From NCBI RefSeq assembly GCF_023208015.1, contig NZ_CP051627.1, forward strand, positions 4,446,422 through 4,510,421: DNA of 64,000 bases, given 5' to 3'. This document shows, piece after piece, positions 8,102 to 15,976 of this stretch. Source of the DNA: Thermobifida alba (GTDB lineage: Bacteria > Actinomycetota > Actinomycetes > Streptosporangiales > Streptosporangiaceae). The position numbers were made by a program, and so were the translations under genes. Positions within the stretch are counted from its first letter, which is position 1; the number at the start of each line of letters is the position of its first letter. The notes under the pieces were generated by a model. That model was not told the DNA's origin, searched no databases, and saw nothing but the letters and a program-made list of their open reading frames with translations.

Positions 8102-9052
8102 TCAGGCCGCAACACGTTTGGCAGCCAGCCGCTCCGGGTCGGGCCAGCGCACCTTGGTGGCCCACCCCAGCTTCTCGAAGACCCAGATGGTCCGGGCGGA
8201 GATGTCGATCTGCCCCTTGAGCACCCCGTGCCGCGCGCAGGTCGGGTCGGCGTGGTGCAGGTTGTGCCAGGACTCCCCGAAGGACGGGATCGCCAGCCAC
8301 CACACGTTGCGGGAGCGGTCGCGCACCGCGAAGTTCTCCTCGCCGATGGTGTGGCAGATCGAGTTGACCGACCAGGTGACGTGGTGCAGCACCGCGACCC
8401 GCACCAGGCTCGCCCAGAAGAACGCGGTGAACGCGCCCCACCACGACATGGTCACCAGACCGCCGATCACCGGCGGGATGAGCAGCGAGGCGAGCACGAA
8501 CACCCAGAAGTACCGGTCGATGCGGACCAGGTCCCGGTCCTTGAGCAGGTCCGGGGCGAACCGCTTGGGCGAGGTCTTCTGCTCGTCCAGGAACAGCCAG
8601 CCCATGTGCGCGTAGACCATGCCCTTGGCCACCGAGCGCCAGTCGTCGCCGAACCGCCACGGCGAGTGCGGGTCGCCCTCGTGGTCGGAGTACTTGTGGT
8701 GGCGGCGGTGGTCGGCCACCCACTTGATGACTCCGCCCTCGATCGCCATGGAGCCGGCGATCGCCAGGGCGATCTTCAGCGGCCGGTTGGCCCGGAACGA
8801 GCCGTGCGTGAACAGGCGGTGGTAGCCCACCGTGATGCCCAGCCCGCCGACCAGGTAGAAGACCGCGCCGATGGCGATGTCGAGCCAGGTCAGCCCCCAG
8901 CCCCAGGCGAAGGGCACTGCGGCGGCGACCGCCAGCAGTGGCACGAACACGAAGGTGAAGACGGTGTAGCGCTCGGTTCTGGAGCGCTTCTCCTCCAGGA
9001 TCTCCGGCTCGGGAGCCCGTCGTGTCTGGATTCTCTCGGATGTCGCGGACAT
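8102..9052 (-). CDS. Acyl-CoA/fatty acid desaturase (membrane di-iron)
   Basis: The 316 aa integral membrane desaturase has the three histidine boxes of the family: HRLFTH, HRRHHKYSDHEGDPHS (the HxxHH box) and HNLHH near the C terminus. Pairs of hydrophobic helices lie before and between them. Enzymes of this class introduce a cis double bond, typically delta-9, into acyl chains using a di-iron centre and an electron donor. The start MSATSERIQ is chosen; upstream in-frame codons to 9160 add only Arg-rich sequence. It is the first gene of a two-gene operon with a TetR regulator. A cluster of ACCTACG repeats about 170-200 bp upstream may be the operator. Confidence 0.9.
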   Translation of the reverse strand: MSATSERIQTRRAPEPEILEEKRSRTERYTVFTFVFVPLLAVAAAVPFAWGWGLTWLDIAIGAVFYLVGGLGITVGYHRLFTHGSFRANRPLKIALAIAGSMAIEGGVIKWVADHRRHHKYSDHEGDPHSPWRFGDDWRSVAKGMVYAHMGWLFLDEQKTSPKRFAPDLLKDRDLVRIDRYFWVFVLASLLIPPVIGGLVTMSWWGAFTAFFWASLVRVAVLHHVTWSVNSICHTIGEENFAVRDRSRNVWWLAIPSFGESWHNLHHADPTCARHGVLKGQIDISARTIWVFEKLGWATKVRWPDPERLAAKRVAA

Positions 9053-9220
9053 TGCCCACCCCGTTCTGGACGGCCGTACGGATTGGAAGGGAGCCCCCGG
9101 ACGGCCACTCCGCTCCTCGCGGGTGGCCGCACCCCACCTCACCAGGCGAATCCTGGTCAAGAGGCCGGACGGGCGGACAGGTGTGACGCCCGTCCGACCA
9201 CCGGCGGTCGGACAACCTAT

Positions 9221-9253
9221 ACCTACGTAACCGTAACCTACGGGGTCGTAGGT
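9221..9253. promoter_or_regulatory. Putative TetR operator upstream of the desaturase
   Basis: At 9234-9253, AACCTACG-GGGT-CGTAGGTT is a perfect 8+8 inverted repeat with a 4-nt spacer. It is preceded by CCTACGTAACCGTA, which contains a second small inverted repeat (TACG-N4-CGTA) and another copy of CCTACG. Such stacked half-sites are typical for TetR dimers. The distance to the desaturase start (about 180 bp) implies a long leader or a promoter well upstream. Confidence 0.5.
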
Positions 9254-9317
9254 TTGGCAAGAGGCGGGGGACGGTGATTCTCGATGCGCCTCCGCTACCC
9301 CGCTCCACCGGGGAAGA

Positions 9318-9382
9318 TGTGGACAAAAGTGTCACTTCGGCGACAGAAGGTGCTTACCTGCACGAACTGCACCTGTGGACAA
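9318..9382. other. Two perfect actinobacterial DnaA boxes
   Basis: TGTGGACAA occurs at 9318-9326 and again at 9374-9382 in the same orientation, 56 bp apart. The reverse complement TTGTCCACA is the preferred DnaA box of high-GC actinobacteria. Both lie in the 378-bp non-coding stretch 9053-9430. The rest of that stretch holds the putative TetR operator and no convincing ORF. Confidence 0.5.
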
Positions 9383-9430
9383 CCGGGGAAGGTCTGGTGA
9401 CGTCCCGCGGGCCCCCGCCAGGCTGGACGC

Positions 9431-10390
9431 ATGACACGGAACAGGCCTCCCGACACCGACGGTGACGACTCCCTCCGCACCCGCGCGCTCGACCTGCGCG
9501 CGCGGGGGTGGAGCAACCCCGACATCCGCGCCGAACTGGGCCTGAGCAGCTGGAAGCTCACCCAGCTCCTCCACGGCCACGTCGAGCCCCGCCATCCCAA
9601 CCTCGCCCACCGGGCCCGGCCCGACCTGCGCGCCCAGGCCCGCGACCTGCGCGTACAGGGCTGGAGCTACGACGCGATCGCCCGAGAACTGCGGGTCTCC
9701 AAGAGCAGCCTGTCCCTCTGGCTGCGCGACCTGCCGAAACCGGAGAGGCCCCACCCCGGGCCGGTGCCGAAGGAGCGGAACATGACCCAGGAGGAGTGGG
9801 AGGACCACTGCGCCAACCGTTGGGCGGCCCACCAGCGCCGTGGAGCCGAGGAGCGTCGGGCAGAGGTCGTCGCCGCGGCCCGACAGGTCGGAGAGTTGAC
9901 GGACCGTGAGCTGCTCATCGCGGGGGCGATGGTCTACTGGGCGGAGGGGGCGAAGACCAAGCCGTGGAACCGCCGCGCTTCGGTGGTTCTCATCAACAGT
10001 GACCCTGACCTGATCCGCCTGTTCCTGCGCTTCCTCGAACTCCTCGGTTGGGGGACCGACCGCCTGACCTTCCGGGTGAGCATCCACGAGAGCGCCGGCG
10101 TCGAGGGGGCGGTCCGCTTCTGGGCGAAGACGGTCGGTGTTCCGCCGGACCGGTTCAGGAAGACCTCGTTGAAGAAGCACAACCCGAAGACGGTGCGGAG
10201 GAGGAAGGGGGCGTCCTACCGGGGATGCCTGGTCGTCTACGCGCGGAAGAGCGCGGGTCTCTACCGGTGTGTCCAGGGGCTGGCCATGGGAGCCATGATC
10301 GGAGCGGCCGAGACGGCCAGGCGGGTCAGCGCCGCCGCGGAGGAGCAGGAGGTCGGAGGGTGGGACGGCGCAGCTCAGGGGCCGTCCTGA
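9431..10390 (+). CDS. Paired-HTH protein with LAGLIDADG-like domain, unknown role
   Basis: The 319 aa protein starts with two similar helix-turn-helix units. The first is near residues 17-45 (ALDLRARGWSNPDIRAELGL) and the second near 68-98 (ARDLRVQGWSYDAIARELRV), each followed by a Ser-rich recognition helix. A charged linker leads to a domain from about residue 155: ELLIAGAMVYWAEGAK, then a strand, then NSDPDLIRLFLRFLELLGW, then basic strands, ending in YRGCLVVYARKS. The order motif-helix, strand, NSD, helix resembles a single-motif LAGLIDADG fold, with Glu where the catalytic Asp would be. No function is known to me. It stands alone, next to DnaA boxes and upstream of tRNA-Gln. A DNA-binding role is likely; nuclease activity is speculation. 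Confidence 0.7.
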   Translation: MTRNRPPDTDGDDSLRTRALDLRARGWSNPDIRAELGLSSWKLTQLLHGHVEPRHPNLAHRARPDLRAQARDLRVQGWSYDAIARELRVSKSSLSLWLRDLPKPERPHPGPVPKERNMTQEEWEDHCANRWAAHQRRGAEERRAEVVAAARQVGELTDRELLIAGAMVYWAEGAKTKPWNRRASVVLINSDPDLIRLFLRFLELLGWGTDRLTFRVSIHESAGVEGAVRFWAKTVGVPPDRFRKTSLKKHNPKTVRRRKGASYRGCLVVYARKSAGLYRCVQGLAMGAMIGAAETARRVSAAAEEQEVGGWDGAAQGPS

Positions 10391-10536
10391 CCGCCGACCG
10401 GGCGGAGGGGGCCGGGGCGGGCTGAGGACTGGAAGACTTATCAGGATGCCTTAGGGTTCGGGGAAGGGTTATCTTGGTCCCTGGGCGGACGAGAGTGTCG
10501 ACGGACTCCAGCCGACAGGCAAGATGTCCGCTTTAT

Positions 10537-10608
10537 TCCCGGATGATGTAATTGGCAGCATGTGGGGTTTTGGTCCCCATCGTCCAGGTTCGAGTCCTGG
10601 TCCGGGAG
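10537..10608 (+). tRNA. tRNA-Gln (anticodon TTG)
   Basis: A full cloverleaf can be drawn: acceptor TCCCGGA/TCCGGGA, D-arm with AATTGGCAG, anticodon stem TGGGG/CCCCA with loop TTTTGGT and anticodon TTG at 10570-10572, T-arm CCAGG-TTCGAGT-CCTGG, discriminator G. The 3' CCA is not encoded (GCACC follows). It reads CAA/CAG codons. The position just upstream of glmU is common in actinobacteria. Confidence 0.95.
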
Positions 10609-10948
10609 CACCTCCACCGACCGGCGAGAACACCCCCAGTGGGAAACCTCATCAACCGGACGTCGGGTGCGGCTCCCCAAGGGCTCGGCCCCCCGTTCCC
10701 CGGCCGTGCTGCCCGCGCCGTTCCCGCTTTCGCGACCCACCCGCCGAGCCGCCCCAGGACACCTCCCGACCCGGATGTATGCTGCCTGTGTCGGTCCAGG
10801 ACGTGAGTTCCGCATGCCCTGAGTGGGTCCCCGTTCCACCGTTTCGCCGACACCGCGTGTCGTGCACGGGGCCGCCGACCGCCGCGTATGCGCACGCACA
10901 ACACCCGATTCCCGGTTCATCCGCCAGCGACGTGAGGAGTCGCCGCCA
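10609..10948. other. glmU upstream region (no gene seen)
   Basis: These 340 bp between tRNA-Gln and glmU hold no convincing ORF. TATGCT at 10778-10783 is a possible -10 hexamer for glmU, with no good -35 at the usual spacing. The last 15 bp carry the glmU ribosome site GAGGAG. A long antisense ORF across here is a shadow of the glmU and prs frames. Confidence 0.4.
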
Positions 10949-12403
10949 GTGAGCGCGAGCCGTCCAGCTGCCGTCATCGTCCTCGCGGCGGGCGAGGGCA
11001 CCCGTATGAAGTCCAGGCACCCCAAGGTCCTCCACGAGATCTGCGGCCGGAGCCTGCTGGGCCACGTCCTCGCAGCCGCCGCCGAACTCGACCCGGAGCG
11101 CACCGTCGTGGTCGTCGGCCATGCCCGCGAACAGGTGACCGAGCATCTCAAGAGCATCGCCCCGGACGCCGTCACCGCGGTCCAGGAGGAGCAGAAGGGC
11201 ACCGGCCACGCCGTGCGCATGGCGGTCGAGGCGCTGCGCGCCCAGGGCGTGGAGCTCTCCGGAACAGTCGTTCTGACCTGCGGCGACACTCCGCTGCTGC
11301 GGGGCCGGACGCTGCGCGGCCTGGTCGCCGCCCACGAGGAGGAGGGCAACGCCGTCACCGTCCTGTCGGCCCGCGTGCCCGACCCCACGGGGTACGGCCG
11401 GGTGGTGCGCGACGCCGACGGCGCCTTCACCGCGATCGTCGAGCACGCCGACGCCACCGAGGAGCAGCGCGCGGTCGACGAGATCAACTCCGGGATGTAC
11501 GCCTTCGACGGGGCGCTGCTGTCGCAGGTGGTGCACCGGCTCTCGGCGGACAACGCCAAGGGCGAGGAGTACATCACCGACGCGGTGGCCCTGCTGCGCG
11601 GCGACGGCCACCGGGTGGGCGCGCACACCGCCGCCGACCGCTCCGAGGTCGAGGGCGTCAACGACCGGGTGCAGCTCGCCGAGGCGCGGCGGCTGCTCAA
11701 CGCCCGGCTGCTGGAGCAGCTCATGCGCGACGGCGTCACCGTGGTCGACCCGGCCTCCACCTGGGTGGACGTCGACGTCCAGGTGGGGCGGGACGCGGTG
11801 CTCGAACCGCAGACCCAGCTGCAGGGGCGCACCGTCGTCGGCGAGGGCGCGCAGGTGGGCCCCTCCACGGTGCTGTACGACACCGAGGTGGGCGAGGACG
11901 CCGTGGTCTCGCACACGGTCGCCCGCGAGGCGGTGATCGGCCCGGAGGCCACCGTGGGCCCCTACGCCTACCTGCGTCCCGGCGCGCGGCTGGACCGCGG
12001 TGTGAAGATCGGCACCTTCGTCGAGGTGAAGAACTCGGCGGTGGGCGAGGGCTCCAAGGTGCCGCACCTGACCTACGTGGGCGACGCCGACATCGGCCGG
12101 GGGGTCAACATCGGGGCCTCCTCGGTGTTCGTCAACTACGACGGCGTGCGCAAGCACCGCACCGTGATCGGCGACCACGCGCGGACCGGCAGCGACAACA
12201 TGTTCGTGGCTCCGGTGCGGGTCGGCGACGGCGCCTACACGGGCGCGGGGACCGTGGTCCGTGAGGACGTACCGCCGGGGGCGCTGGCCGTCTCGGCGGG
12301 GGCCCAGCGCACCATCGAGGGCTGGGTGGAACGCAAACGTCCGGGCACCCCTGCCGCGGAGGCCGCGGCGCAGGCCCGGGCCCGCTCGGAGGAGGACCGG
12401 TGA
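10949..12403 (+). CDS. glmU: Bifunctional GlcNAc-1-P uridyltransferase / GlcN-1-P acetyltransferase
   Basis: The 484 aa enzyme makes UDP-GlcNAc for peptidoglycan in two steps. The N-terminal pyrophosphorylase domain starts with VIVLAAGEGTRMKS (nucleotide-binding loop) and has GDTPLLRG. The C-terminal half is a left-handed beta-helix of hexapeptide repeats, including GPYAYLRPGARL, FVEVKNS and NYDGVRKHRTVIGD, which carry the acetyl-CoA and GlcN-1-P sites. I chose GTG 10949 because GAGGAG precedes it by about ten bases; the open frame upstream to 10823 has no family resemblance. It is followed 81 bp later by prs. Confidence 0.95.
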   Translation: MSASRPAAVIVLAAGEGTRMKSRHPKVLHEICGRSLLGHVLAAAAELDPERTVVVVGHAREQVTEHLKSIAPDAVTAVQEEQKGTGHAVRMAVEALRAQGVELSGTVVLTCGDTPLLRGRTLRGLVAAHEEEGNAVTVLSARVPDPTGYGRVVRDADGAFTAIVEHADATEEQRAVDEINSGMYAFDGALLSQVVHRLSADNAKGEEYITDAVALLRGDGHRVGAHTAADRSEVEGVNDRVQLAEARRLLNARLLEQLMRDGVTVVDPASTWVDVDVQVGRDAVLEPQTQLQGRTVVGEGAQVGPSTVLYDTEVGEDAVVSHTVAREAVIGPEATVGPYAYLRPGARLDRGVKIGTFVEVKNSAVGEGSKVPHLTYVGDADIGRGVNIGASSVFVNYDGVRKHRTVIGDHARTGSDNMFVAPVRVGDGAYTGAGTVVREDVPPGALAVSAGAQRTIEGWVERKRPGTPAAEAAAQARARSEEDR

Positions 12404-12484
12404 GCACGGCTCTGACACGCCTGGCACCGGACGGGCTCCCGGGCAGGCGAAGAGAGAACGACCGGAACTATGGGGGATGTTAAC

Positions 12485-13453
12485 GTGACCGGCATGAAAG
12501 CCGCGGGTCAGAAAAAACTGATGCTCTTCTCGGGACGTACCCACCCCGACCTCGCGGCGGAGGTCGCGGCGGAGCTGGGTATCGAGGTGGTTCCCACCAG
12601 GTTCCAGGATTTCGCCAACGGGGAGATCTTCGTCCGTTACCTGGAGTCGGTCCGGGGCAGCGACGCCTTCGTCATCCAGTGCCACTCCGACCCGATCAAC
12701 AAGTCCATCATGGAGCAGTTGATCATGGTGGACGCGCTGAAGCGGGCTTCGGCCAAGCGCATCACCGTGGTCACGCCGTTCTTCGGCTACGCGCGCCAGG
12801 ACAAGAAGCACCGCGGCCGGGAGCCGATCTCGGCCCGGCTGATCACGGACCTGTTCAAGGCGGCCGGGGCGGACCGGCTGATGGCGGTGGACCTGCACAC
12901 CGACCAGATCCAGGGGTTCTTCGACGGTCCGGTGGACCACCTGTTCGCGCTTCCCCTCCTCGCCGACTACGTGGCGGCCAACGTGGACCTGGCCAACGCG
13001 ACCGTGGTGTCCCCGGACTCGGGCCGGGTGCGGACGGCGGACCGGTGGGCGGACCGGCTGGGCACCCCGCTGGCGATCATCCACAAGCGGCGCGACCCGG
13101 ACGTGGCGAACGAGGTGCGGGTGCACGAGGTCGTCGGTGAGGTGCGGGGCCGCACCTGCATCCTGGTGGACGACATGATCGACACGGCGGGCACCATCGT
13201 CAAGGCGGCGGACGCCCTGTTCGAGCAGGGCGCGGCCAAGGTGATCGCGGCCGCGACGCACGGGGTGCTGTCGGGGCCCGCGGTGGACCGGCTGCGTGAC
13301 TCGCGGATCACCGAGGTGGTCATCACCAACTCGCTGCCCGTGCCCAAGGACCGGCAGTTCGACAAGCTGACCCAGCTGTCGATCGCGCCGCTGCTGGCCA
13401 GGGCGGTCAACGAGGTGTTCAGCGACGGTTCGGTGACGAGCCTGTTCGAGTGA
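12485..13453 (+). CDS. prs: Ribose-phosphate pyrophosphokinase
   Basis: The 322 aa enzyme makes PRPP from ribose-5-phosphate and ATP for nucleotides, His and Trp. Motifs include LMLFSGRTHPDLA at the N terminus, FFGYARQDKKHRGREPIS (the class I flexible loop), VDLHTDQIQGFFD, and the PRPP-binding CILVDDMIDTAGTI near residue 225. GTG 12485 is selected because GGGGGA lies seven bases upstream and family members begin MTG; an ATG at 12470 is in frame. It forms a housekeeping run with glmU upstream and rplY-pth downstream, although 263 bp separate it from rplY. Confidence 0.95.
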   Translation: MTGMKAAGQKKLMLFSGRTHPDLAAEVAAELGIEVVPTRFQDFANGEIFVRYLESVRGSDAFVIQCHSDPINKSIMEQLIMVDALKRASAKRITVVTPFFGYARQDKKHRGREPISARLITDLFKAAGADRLMAVDLHTDQIQGFFDGPVDHLFALPLLADYVAANVDLANATVVSPDSGRVRTADRWADRLGTPLAIIHKRRDPDVANEVRVHEVVGEVRGRTCILVDDMIDTAGTIVKAADALFEQGAAKVIAAATHGVLSGPAVDRLRDSRITEVVITNSLPVPKDRQFDKLTQLSIAPLLARAVNEVFSDGSVTSLFE

Positions 13454-13534
13454 CGTGCGCGGCCGGTCGGCGGGTGCGCGCTCCGCTGACCGGCCTGCTG
13501 TGCGCGAGGTGCCGGGTGAACCGTTAGACTGCTA

Positions 13535-13700
13535 TGAGCTTCCCCGCGTGTGCGGGGCGATCTCCGTGCTCGCGCGGGCCGCTGTGGCAGTGGCACGGCG
13601 AGATCGTGTGTTCCCCGCGTGTGTGGGGGTTTCCCGCTGGTATGGAGCGGGGCTGTTTTCCGTAGAAGCCGTGTCTCCCCGTCACTGCGGGGGATGATCC
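13535..13700 (+). CRISPR. Three degenerate CRISPR (type I-E-like) repeats in the rplY leader
   Basis: Three units of about 29 bp begin near 13535, 13606 and 13671. Each has a central hairpin: CCCCGCGTGTGCGGGG, CCCCGCGTGTGTGGGGG and CCCCGTCACTGCGGGGG. The second is preceded by GTGTT and the third ends GGGGATGATCC, like type I-E repeats. Unit periods are 71 and 65 bp, longer than the usual ~61, and the repeats differ, so this is at best a decayed mini-array. No cas gene is present in the window. A -10-like TAGACT at 13525-13530 lies just upstream, so the repeats probably form the rplY 5' leader and could instead be cis-acting RNA hairpins. Confidence 0.4.
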
Positions 13701-13716
13701 ACCAAGGAGTTTCGTC

Positions 13717-14301
13717 GTGTCCGAGGTACGTATCGCTGCCGAGCCGCGCACCGAGTTCGGTAAGGGCGCCGCGCGCCGCGCCCGTCGCGCGGGCAAGGTG
13801 CCGGCCGTCCTCTACGGCCACGGCTCCGCCCCTCTCCACCTCAACCTGCCGGGTCACGACCTGATGCTCGCTCTGAAGACCCCGAACGTGCTGCTGCGTC
13901 TGGAGGGGGTCGAGGAGAGCGCCAGCCTCGTGCTGCCCAAGAGTGTGCAGCGCGACGCGATCAAGGGTTTCCTGGAACACGTGGACCTGCTGGCCGTGCA
14001 GAAGGGCGAGAAGGTCGTGGTCGAGGTCCCGCTGCTGGTGAAGGGCGACGTCGGTCATGGCGGGGTGCTCAACCTGGAGATGGCGCAGGCTGAGGTGCGA
14101 GCCGAGGCCACCCGCATCCCCGAGGGGATCGAGGTGGACGTGGCCGGGCTTCCGGTCGGCACCAACATCACCGCCGGCGACCTGAAGCTTCCCGAGGGGG
14201 TCGAGCTGGCCATGGACGCGGACATGATCGTCATGTCCGTGGTCGCCGAGGCCGCTCCGGAGGCCGCCGCCGAGGAGGCGGAGGGTGAGGCTGCCGAGTA
14301 G
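13717..14301 (+). CDS. rplY: 50S ribosomal protein L25/general stress protein Ctc
   Basis: The 194 aa protein is the long, two-domain (Ctc) form of L25. The N-terminal beta-barrel RNA-binding domain ([24 protein letters not shown]) binds 5S rRNA. The C-terminal TL5 domain has [10 protein letters not shown] and [15 protein letters not shown], followed by an acidic Ala/Glu tail. The GTG start follows AAGGAG at good spacing. It sits immediately upstream of pth, the usual actinobacterial pairing. Its leader carries three hairpin repeats described separately, which could influence expression. Confidence 0.95.
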   Translation: MSEVRIAAEPRTEFGKGAARRARRAGKVPAVLYGHGSAPLHLNLPGHDLMLALKTPNVLLRLEGVEESASLVLPKSVQRDAIKGFLEHVDLLAVQKGEKVVVEVPLLVKGDVGHGGVLNLEMAQAEVRAEATRIPEGIEVDVAGLPVGTNITAGDLKLPEGVELAMDADMIVMSVVAEAAPEAAAEEAEGEAAE

Positions 14302-14321
14302 GGCGATGCCGGAAGGTTTCT

Positions 14322-14990
14322 GTGGTGGTGCGCGGTCTTCTCACCCGGTTGTGGGGAGGCCGCGCGTCCGCGTCTGCGGGGCCTGACACGCGAGCGGTGG
14401 AGAGTGGTGCGGTGAGCGGCGAGCGTTGGCTGGTCGTCGGATTGGGCAACCCGGGGCCCAAGTACGCGGGCAACCGCCACAACGTGGGTTTCATGGTGGT
14501 GGACGAGTTGGCCGCGCAGCGGGGCGAGCGCTGGCGGTCGCACAAGGCGCACGCCGAGGTGGTGGAGACGCGCCTGGGGAACGTGCCGGTGGTGCTGGCC
14601 AAACCGAGGTCGTACATGAACCTGTCGGGGGGGCCGGTGGCGAACCTGTGCTCCTTCTACAAGGTCCCGGTGGAGCGGGTCGTGGTGGTCCACGACGAGT
14701 TGGACATTCCGTTCGCCTCGCTGAAGCTGAAGCGGGGCGGGGGGTCGGCCGGGCACAACGGGCTGCGGTCGGTCACGGCGTCGCTGGACTCTCCGGACTA
14801 CGTGCGGGTGCGGGTGGGCATCGGCCGTCCACCGGGGCGGATGGACGCGGCCTCGTTCGTGCTGCGGGACTTCTCCACGGTGGAGCGCAGGGAGCTGGAC
14901 GTGCACGTGGCGCGGGCGGCCGATGCGGTGGAGACGGTGGTGACGGCGGGGTTGGAGAAGGCCCAGCTGGTCTACCACACGGCGGCCTGA
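14322..14990 (+). CDS. pth: Peptidyl-tRNA hydrolase
   Basis: The enzyme releases peptide from stalled peptidyl-tRNA. Family motifs are [22 protein letters not shown] (catalytic His in RHNVG), [12 protein letters not shown], the catalytic Asp region [12 protein letters not shown], and [15 protein letters not shown] 14322 gives 222 aa with a 30-residue basic N-terminal extension and has GGAAGG upstream. GTG 14412 would give a standard-length protein of 192 aa and also has a plausible ribosome site. The catalytic core is complete either way. It lies 20 bp after rplY. Confidence 0.93.
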   Translation: MVVRGLLTRLWGGRASASAGPDTRAVESGAVSGERWLVVGLGNPGPKYAGNRHNVGFMVVDELAAQRGERWRSHKAHAEVVETRLGNVPVVLAKPRSYMNLSGGPVANLCSFYKVPVERVVVVHDELDIPFASLKLKRGGGSAGHNGLRSVTASLDSPDYVRVRVGIGRPPGRMDAASFVLRDFSTVERRELDVHVARAADAVETVVTAGLEKAQLVYHTAA

Positions 14991-15138
14991 GCGGAGCGGG
15001 AGCGGCGGGGGCCGCGGCGCGGGGTTTCGGGGGCGAGTCGCCGCTCCGGGGCGCGGGGCGTGCCAGACTGGTGGTGGTCCGGGTGGGTGATGCCGGACGT
15101 GACGGTCCGGGGTCCGGGACGGGAGCGTACTGAACCTG

Positions 15139-15930
15139 GTGAGCACCATCAGAAACGATCACGAAGTGGCGCGTGACCTGGCGTTCGAGGCGGGGCAGCA
15201 GCTGCTGCGGCTGCGGGAGCGCAACGGATTCGACGAGCCGGAGGTGCTGCGCACCCTGGGGGACCGGGTGTCGCACGAGTTCCTCTTCTCCGCGCTGGGA
15301 CGGTTGCGGCCCAGTGACGTGGTGCTGTCGGAGGAGGGGGCGGACGACCCCCGGCGGCTGGGCGCGCGCCGGGTGTGGATCATCGACCCGTTGGACGGCA
15401 CCCGCGAGTTCGCCGAGGCCGGCCGGGTGGACTGGGCGGTGCACGTGGCGCTGTGGGAGAACGGGGAGCTGGTCGCGGGGGCGGTGTCGCTGCCCGCGCA
15501 GGGGAGCACGCTGTCGACGGTGGATCCGCCGTGGCTGCCGGAGGAGCGTCCCGCGGAGCAGCGGTTGCGGATCACCACGAGCCGGACGCGGCCGCCGGAG
15601 TTCGTGCGGCGGCTGGCGAACCGGTTGGGTGCCGAGCTGGTTCCGATGGGGTCGGCGGGCGCGAAGATCTGTTCGGTGCTGTTGGGGATCGCCGACATCT
15701 ACATCCACGCGGGCGGCCAGTACGAGTGGGACAGTGCGGCCCCGGTGGCCGTGGCGCGGGCCTCCGGCCTGCACACGTCCCGGATCGACGGGAGTGCGTT
15801 GGCCTACAACCGGCCGGACCCCTACCTGCCGGATATCCTAGTATGTCGACCGGAGTTGTCGAGTATGTTGTTGGCCAGTATCCGCAACGTAGCGGATCTG
15901 GACAACGCGGGTCCCCACGCCGGAGCCTGA
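15139..15930 (+). CDS. cysQ: 3'(2'),5'-bisphosphate nucleotidase (inositol monophosphatase superfamily)
   Basis: The 263 aa protein is of the FIG/IMPase superfamily: a metal site with VVLSEEGADD and the signature WIIDPLDGTREFAE (D-P-x-D-G-T), then a C-terminal YEWDSAAPVAVARASG. CysQ dephosphorylates PAP released when PAPS is reduced. The position directly before cysD-cysN supports that role over inositol phosphatase. It starts at GTG 15139, and 46 bp separate it from cysD, so the three genes may be co-transcribed. Confidence 0.88.
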   Translation: MSTIRNDHEVARDLAFEAGQQLLRLRERNGFDEPEVLRTLGDRVSHEFLFSALGRLRPSDVVLSEEGADDPRRLGARRVWIIDPLDGTREFAEAGRVDWAVHVALWENGELVAGAVSLPAQGSTLSTVDPPWLPEERPAEQRLRITTSRTRPPEFVRRLANRLGAELVPMGSAGAKICSVLLGIADIYIHAGGQYEWDSAAPVAVARASGLHTSRIDGSALAYNRPDPYLPDILVCRPELSSMLLASIRNVADLDNAGPHAGA

Positions 15931-15976
15931 GGCCGCGCCTCGGCTCGGCGGACGCAGCGAGCACGAGGCGGGTTTC

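Noticed and set aside
10652-13261. 869-codon minus-strand frame across glmU and prs
   Set aside because: Shadow of two clear housekeeping genes and no recognisable domain.
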